64,000 bases of DNA, taken from VAZQ01 sp963721005 (GTDB taxonomy: Bacteria > Pseudomonadota > Alphaproteobacteria > Rhizobiales > Xanthobacteraceae). A program made the translations under genes and the position numbers. The DNA is taken from the NCBI GenBank assembly GCA_963721005.1, contig CAVRHR010000003.1:62001-126000 (forward strand). The letters are read 5' to 3'. Under the pieces are notes generated by a model, which saw nothing but the letters and a program-made list of their open reading frames with translations, had not been told where the DNA came from and did not search any database. The number at the start of each line of letters is the position of its first letter. Positions within the stretch are counted from its first letter, which is position 1. This document shows positions 62,298 through 64,000 of this stretch, in pieces.

Positions 62298-62813
62298 TCA
62301 GAACTGATCCGCCGGCACCCAGACGGCGTGCGGCCCCGACACCATCTCGGTGCGGGCGACGGTGCCGTACTGTGCGGGCACGACCTCGCGCACCGTGTGC
62401 GCCGGCTCGACCATGACGGTGCGGGCAACGGTCCCGTATTGGGCCGGGATCTCCACCGCCTGGACGCTCTCGCGGCCGCAGGCGCAGGTGCTCTGCCAAG
62501 CCTGGCTCGGCGGGCTCACCATCACGGTCTCGTTCACCACGCCGTAGCGGGCCGGAACCCGATGCGCCACCACGCGGGCGGGCGCGACCACAACGGTGTC
62601 ATAGACAGTGCGGTACTGGGCCGGCACCATGGCGGGGCGGTAGCAGGGATTGCACGGATTGACGACCGGCGCCGCGCACGAGCCGCACGGCGAGACCAGC
62701 GGGGCGCCGCATCCCCCGCAGCCGGCTTGCGCCGCCGTCGGCAGCACCACGACCGAACCGGCCATCGATGCGGCCAATGCAACAAACAGCGCCGAAGAGA
62801 CCAAGCGTGACAT
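62298..62813 (-). CDS. Secreted repeat protein of unknown function
   Basis: 171 residues from ATG 62813. Signal peptide (SSALFVALAASMAGSVVVLPTAAQA), a Cys-rich start (GCGGCGAPLVSPCGSCAAPVVNPCNPC), then four tandem ~20-residue units of the type [VI]PA[QR]YG[TV]V-x-x-T-[VE]-M-V-x-P. Similar to rhizobial surface-associated small repeat proteins. Envelope location and function inferred or unknown. Confidence 0.7.
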   Translation of the reverse strand: MSRLVSSALFVALAASMAGSVVVLPTAAQAGCGGCGAPLVSPCGSCAAPVVNPCNPCYRPAMVPAQYRTVYDTVVVAPARVVAHRVPARYGVVNETVMVSPPSQAWQSTCACGRESVQAVEIPAQYGTVARTVMVEPAHTVREVVPAQYGTVARTEMVSGPHAVWVPADQF

Positions 62814-62980
62814 TGTGTTCCAACCCCATTCGCTCGAGACGAGCCTCGGCGCGCATGCGCCGATCCTGGTTTTGACGCTAGCGAGGGCAAGGAGAACGCT
62901 CAAGCAAAGATCAAAATTTACCTTACGAAGCGCTGTTGAGGTTTCGTTAGCAAACTCCTAACAGCCACCAGGACGCGAGT

Positions 62981-63502
62981 TCACGACTCGCCCTTGGGAG
63001 TCTCGCCGCCATAAACCTGGTTCGGATCGAACGCCTGCTCGGCGTCGCGAAATTCGAGCGTCACGGCAGCAGCCTTGCCGAGCAACTCGGCCTTTGGGCC
63101 GAGCGACCCGGCTTTTGGGCCGAGCGACTCGGCTTTTGGGCCGAGCGGCACCGCGCGATAGAAGCAAGAGGGCCGGCCGGTATGGCAGGCGCCGGGGCCG
63201 GTCTGCTCCACCTTGATCCAGACCGCATCCTGGTCGCAGTCGGTGCGCATCTCCACGACGCGCTGCACATGGCCGGAGGTCTCGCCCTTGCGCCAGAGAG
63301 ACTTGCGCGAGCGGCTGAAGTACCAAGCCTCGCCGGTCGCGATCGTCTTGGCGAGCGCTTCGGCATTCATGTGCGCCACCATCAGGATCTCGCCCGAGCG
63401 CACATCGGTGGCGACGCAGGTCAACAGCCCGTCGGCATCGAACTTGGGCGCGAACGCGCGGCCTTCCTCGACCTCATGGGCCGAGCCGCGCAGCGCGAAC
63501 AC
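62981..63502 (-). CDS. hisI: Phosphoribosyl-AMP cyclohydrolase
   Basis: 173 residues from GTG 63502; a TTG at 63517 is an alternative, and neither has a clear Shine-Dalgarno. HisI motifs: APKFDADGLLTCVATD, MVAHMNAEALAKTIATGEAWYFSRSRKSLWRKGETSGH, RTDCDQDAVWIKVEQTG, CHTGRPSCFYR. It opens the ring of PR-AMP in histidine biosynthesis (Zn2+ and Mg2+). After the core, a three-unit 21-bp repeat (63077-63139) encodes LGPKAES-type heptads, then an unusual tail ending YGGETPKGES. It lies 37 bp after folE on the same strand. Confidence 0.92.
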   Translation of the reverse strand: MFALRGSAHEVEEGRAFAPKFDADGLLTCVATDVRSGEILMVAHMNAEALAKTIATGEAWYFSRSRKSLWRKGETSGHVQRVVEMRTDCDQDAVWIKVEQTGPGACHTGRPSCFYRAVPLGPKAESLGPKAGSLGPKAELLGKAAAVTLEFRDAEQAFDPNQVYGGETPKGES

Positions 63503-63539
63503 CGGTTGATCAGCCAAGACCCACGCGCCCCACTGCAGA

Positions 63540-64000
63540 TCAGCGCTCGGCTCCGCGCACCATGGTGATGAAGCGAACCTGCTGATCGGGATTGTCACGG
63601 AACGACCCGGCGAACTGGGTCGTGATGGTCGAGGATCCGGGCTTCTCGACGCCGCGCAGCGACATGCACATATGCTCGGCCTCGAGCATGACGGCGACGC
63701 CACGGGGCATCAGAATCTCCTCGATCGCGGTCGCGATCTGCGAGGTCAGGTGCTCCTGGGTCTGCAGCCGCCGCGCATAGACGTCGACCAGCCGCGCCAG
63801 CTTGGAGAGCCCCACCACCCGCTCGACCGGCTTGTAGGCGATGTGCGCCTTGCCCAGGAACGGCATCATGTGGTGCTCGCAATGGGAATTGAACGAGATG
63901 TCGCGCACCAGCACGAAGTCGTCGTACTTGCCGATCTCCGTGAAGGTACGATCGAGCAGCTCGGCCGGGCATTCTTTATAGCCGCGATAGAGCTCCTGAT
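63540..64000 (-). CDS. folE: GTP cyclohydrolase I, 5' end outside window
   Basis: The visible 153 residues cover the catalytic domain: YDDFVLVRDISFNSHCEHHMMPFLGKAHIAYKP (zinc-binding CxxH), VGLSKLARLVDVYARRLQTQEHLTSQIATAI, GVAVMLEAEHMCMSLRGVEKPGSSTITTQFAG. FolE converts GTP to dihydroneopterin triphosphate for folate synthesis. The start lies beyond 64000. Confidence 0.93.
   Translation of the reverse strand, partial: QELYRGYKECPAELLDRTFTEIGKYDDFVLVRDISFNSHCEHHMMPFLGKAHIAYKPVERVVGLSKLARLVDVYARRLQTQEHLTSQIATAIEEILMPRGVAVMLEAEHMCMSLRGVEKPGSSTITTQFAGSFRDNPDQQVRFITMVRGAER

Overview
The window is a high-GC chromosomal segment of an alphaproteobacterium, most likely Hyphomicrobiales (Rhizobiales) near Bradyrhizobium, Rhodopseudomonas or Pseudolabrys. 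The signs are Bug-type solute receptors, an Omp31-like beta-barrel, a DUF2336 protein, neighbouring folE and hisI, many small Sec-secreted proteins, rhizobial intergenic palindromic repeats, and FixK/FNR boxes. No rRNA is present. There are two tRNAs: Tyr-GTA (minus strand) and Thr-TGT (plus strand).

Layout. 0-7.5 kb: a partial YidB-like gene, a Ca2+/H+ exchanger, a wHTH regulator, then small unknown genes dotted with five FixK/FNR-type boxes (2.86-5.95 kb), and an ECF sigma factor. 7.5-17.5 kb: tRNA-Tyr, an acyltransferase, an outer-membrane barrel, rlmB, secreted proteins, an MHS transporter, a soluble globin-domain chemoreceptor and a Bug receptor. 17.7-24 kb: a circadian-type operon (RHH regulator, kaiC, kaiB, kaiB, hybrid histidine kinase) between two decayed copies of an autotransporter 3' end. 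24-26 kb: small membrane ORFs, phage and integrase relics, tRNA-Thr. 26-34.4 kb: an Asp/Glu racemase-like gene and a right-to-left cluster of a polysaccharide deacetylase, two unrelated periplasmic receptors, a cupin and an SMP-30 lactonase.

34,554-50,291 is an integrated mobile element bounded by 28-bp direct repeats. It carries a tyrosine integrase, an AlpA-like regulator, a protein resembling phage thymine-hypermodification enzymes, a replication-initiator-like protein, a PD-(D/E)XK nuclease, a terminase module with a complete large subunit, and cargo (MASE1 histidine kinase, small secreted proteins). I see no portal, capsid, protease or tail gene. It therefore looks like a phage satellite or a terminase-bearing island, and it is my main candidate for an undescribed system. 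Its non-coding DNA holds three phased 21-bp repeats, paired GTTACCC/GGGTAAC motifs at both ends and before the packaging genes, a 17-bp palindrome over the alpA ribosome-binding site, and a structured leader.

50.3-64 kb: core genome again. It holds a His-rich repeat protein, cutA, nadK, a metallo-beta-lactamase-fold hydrolase, an amidohydrolase, an ATP-grasp enzyme, a response regulator/Hpt pair, a DUF2336 protein, a lytic transglycosylase, a MaoC hydratase with a CoA-ester lyase, hisI and a partial folE. All assignments come from reading the sequence by eye; no database search was run.
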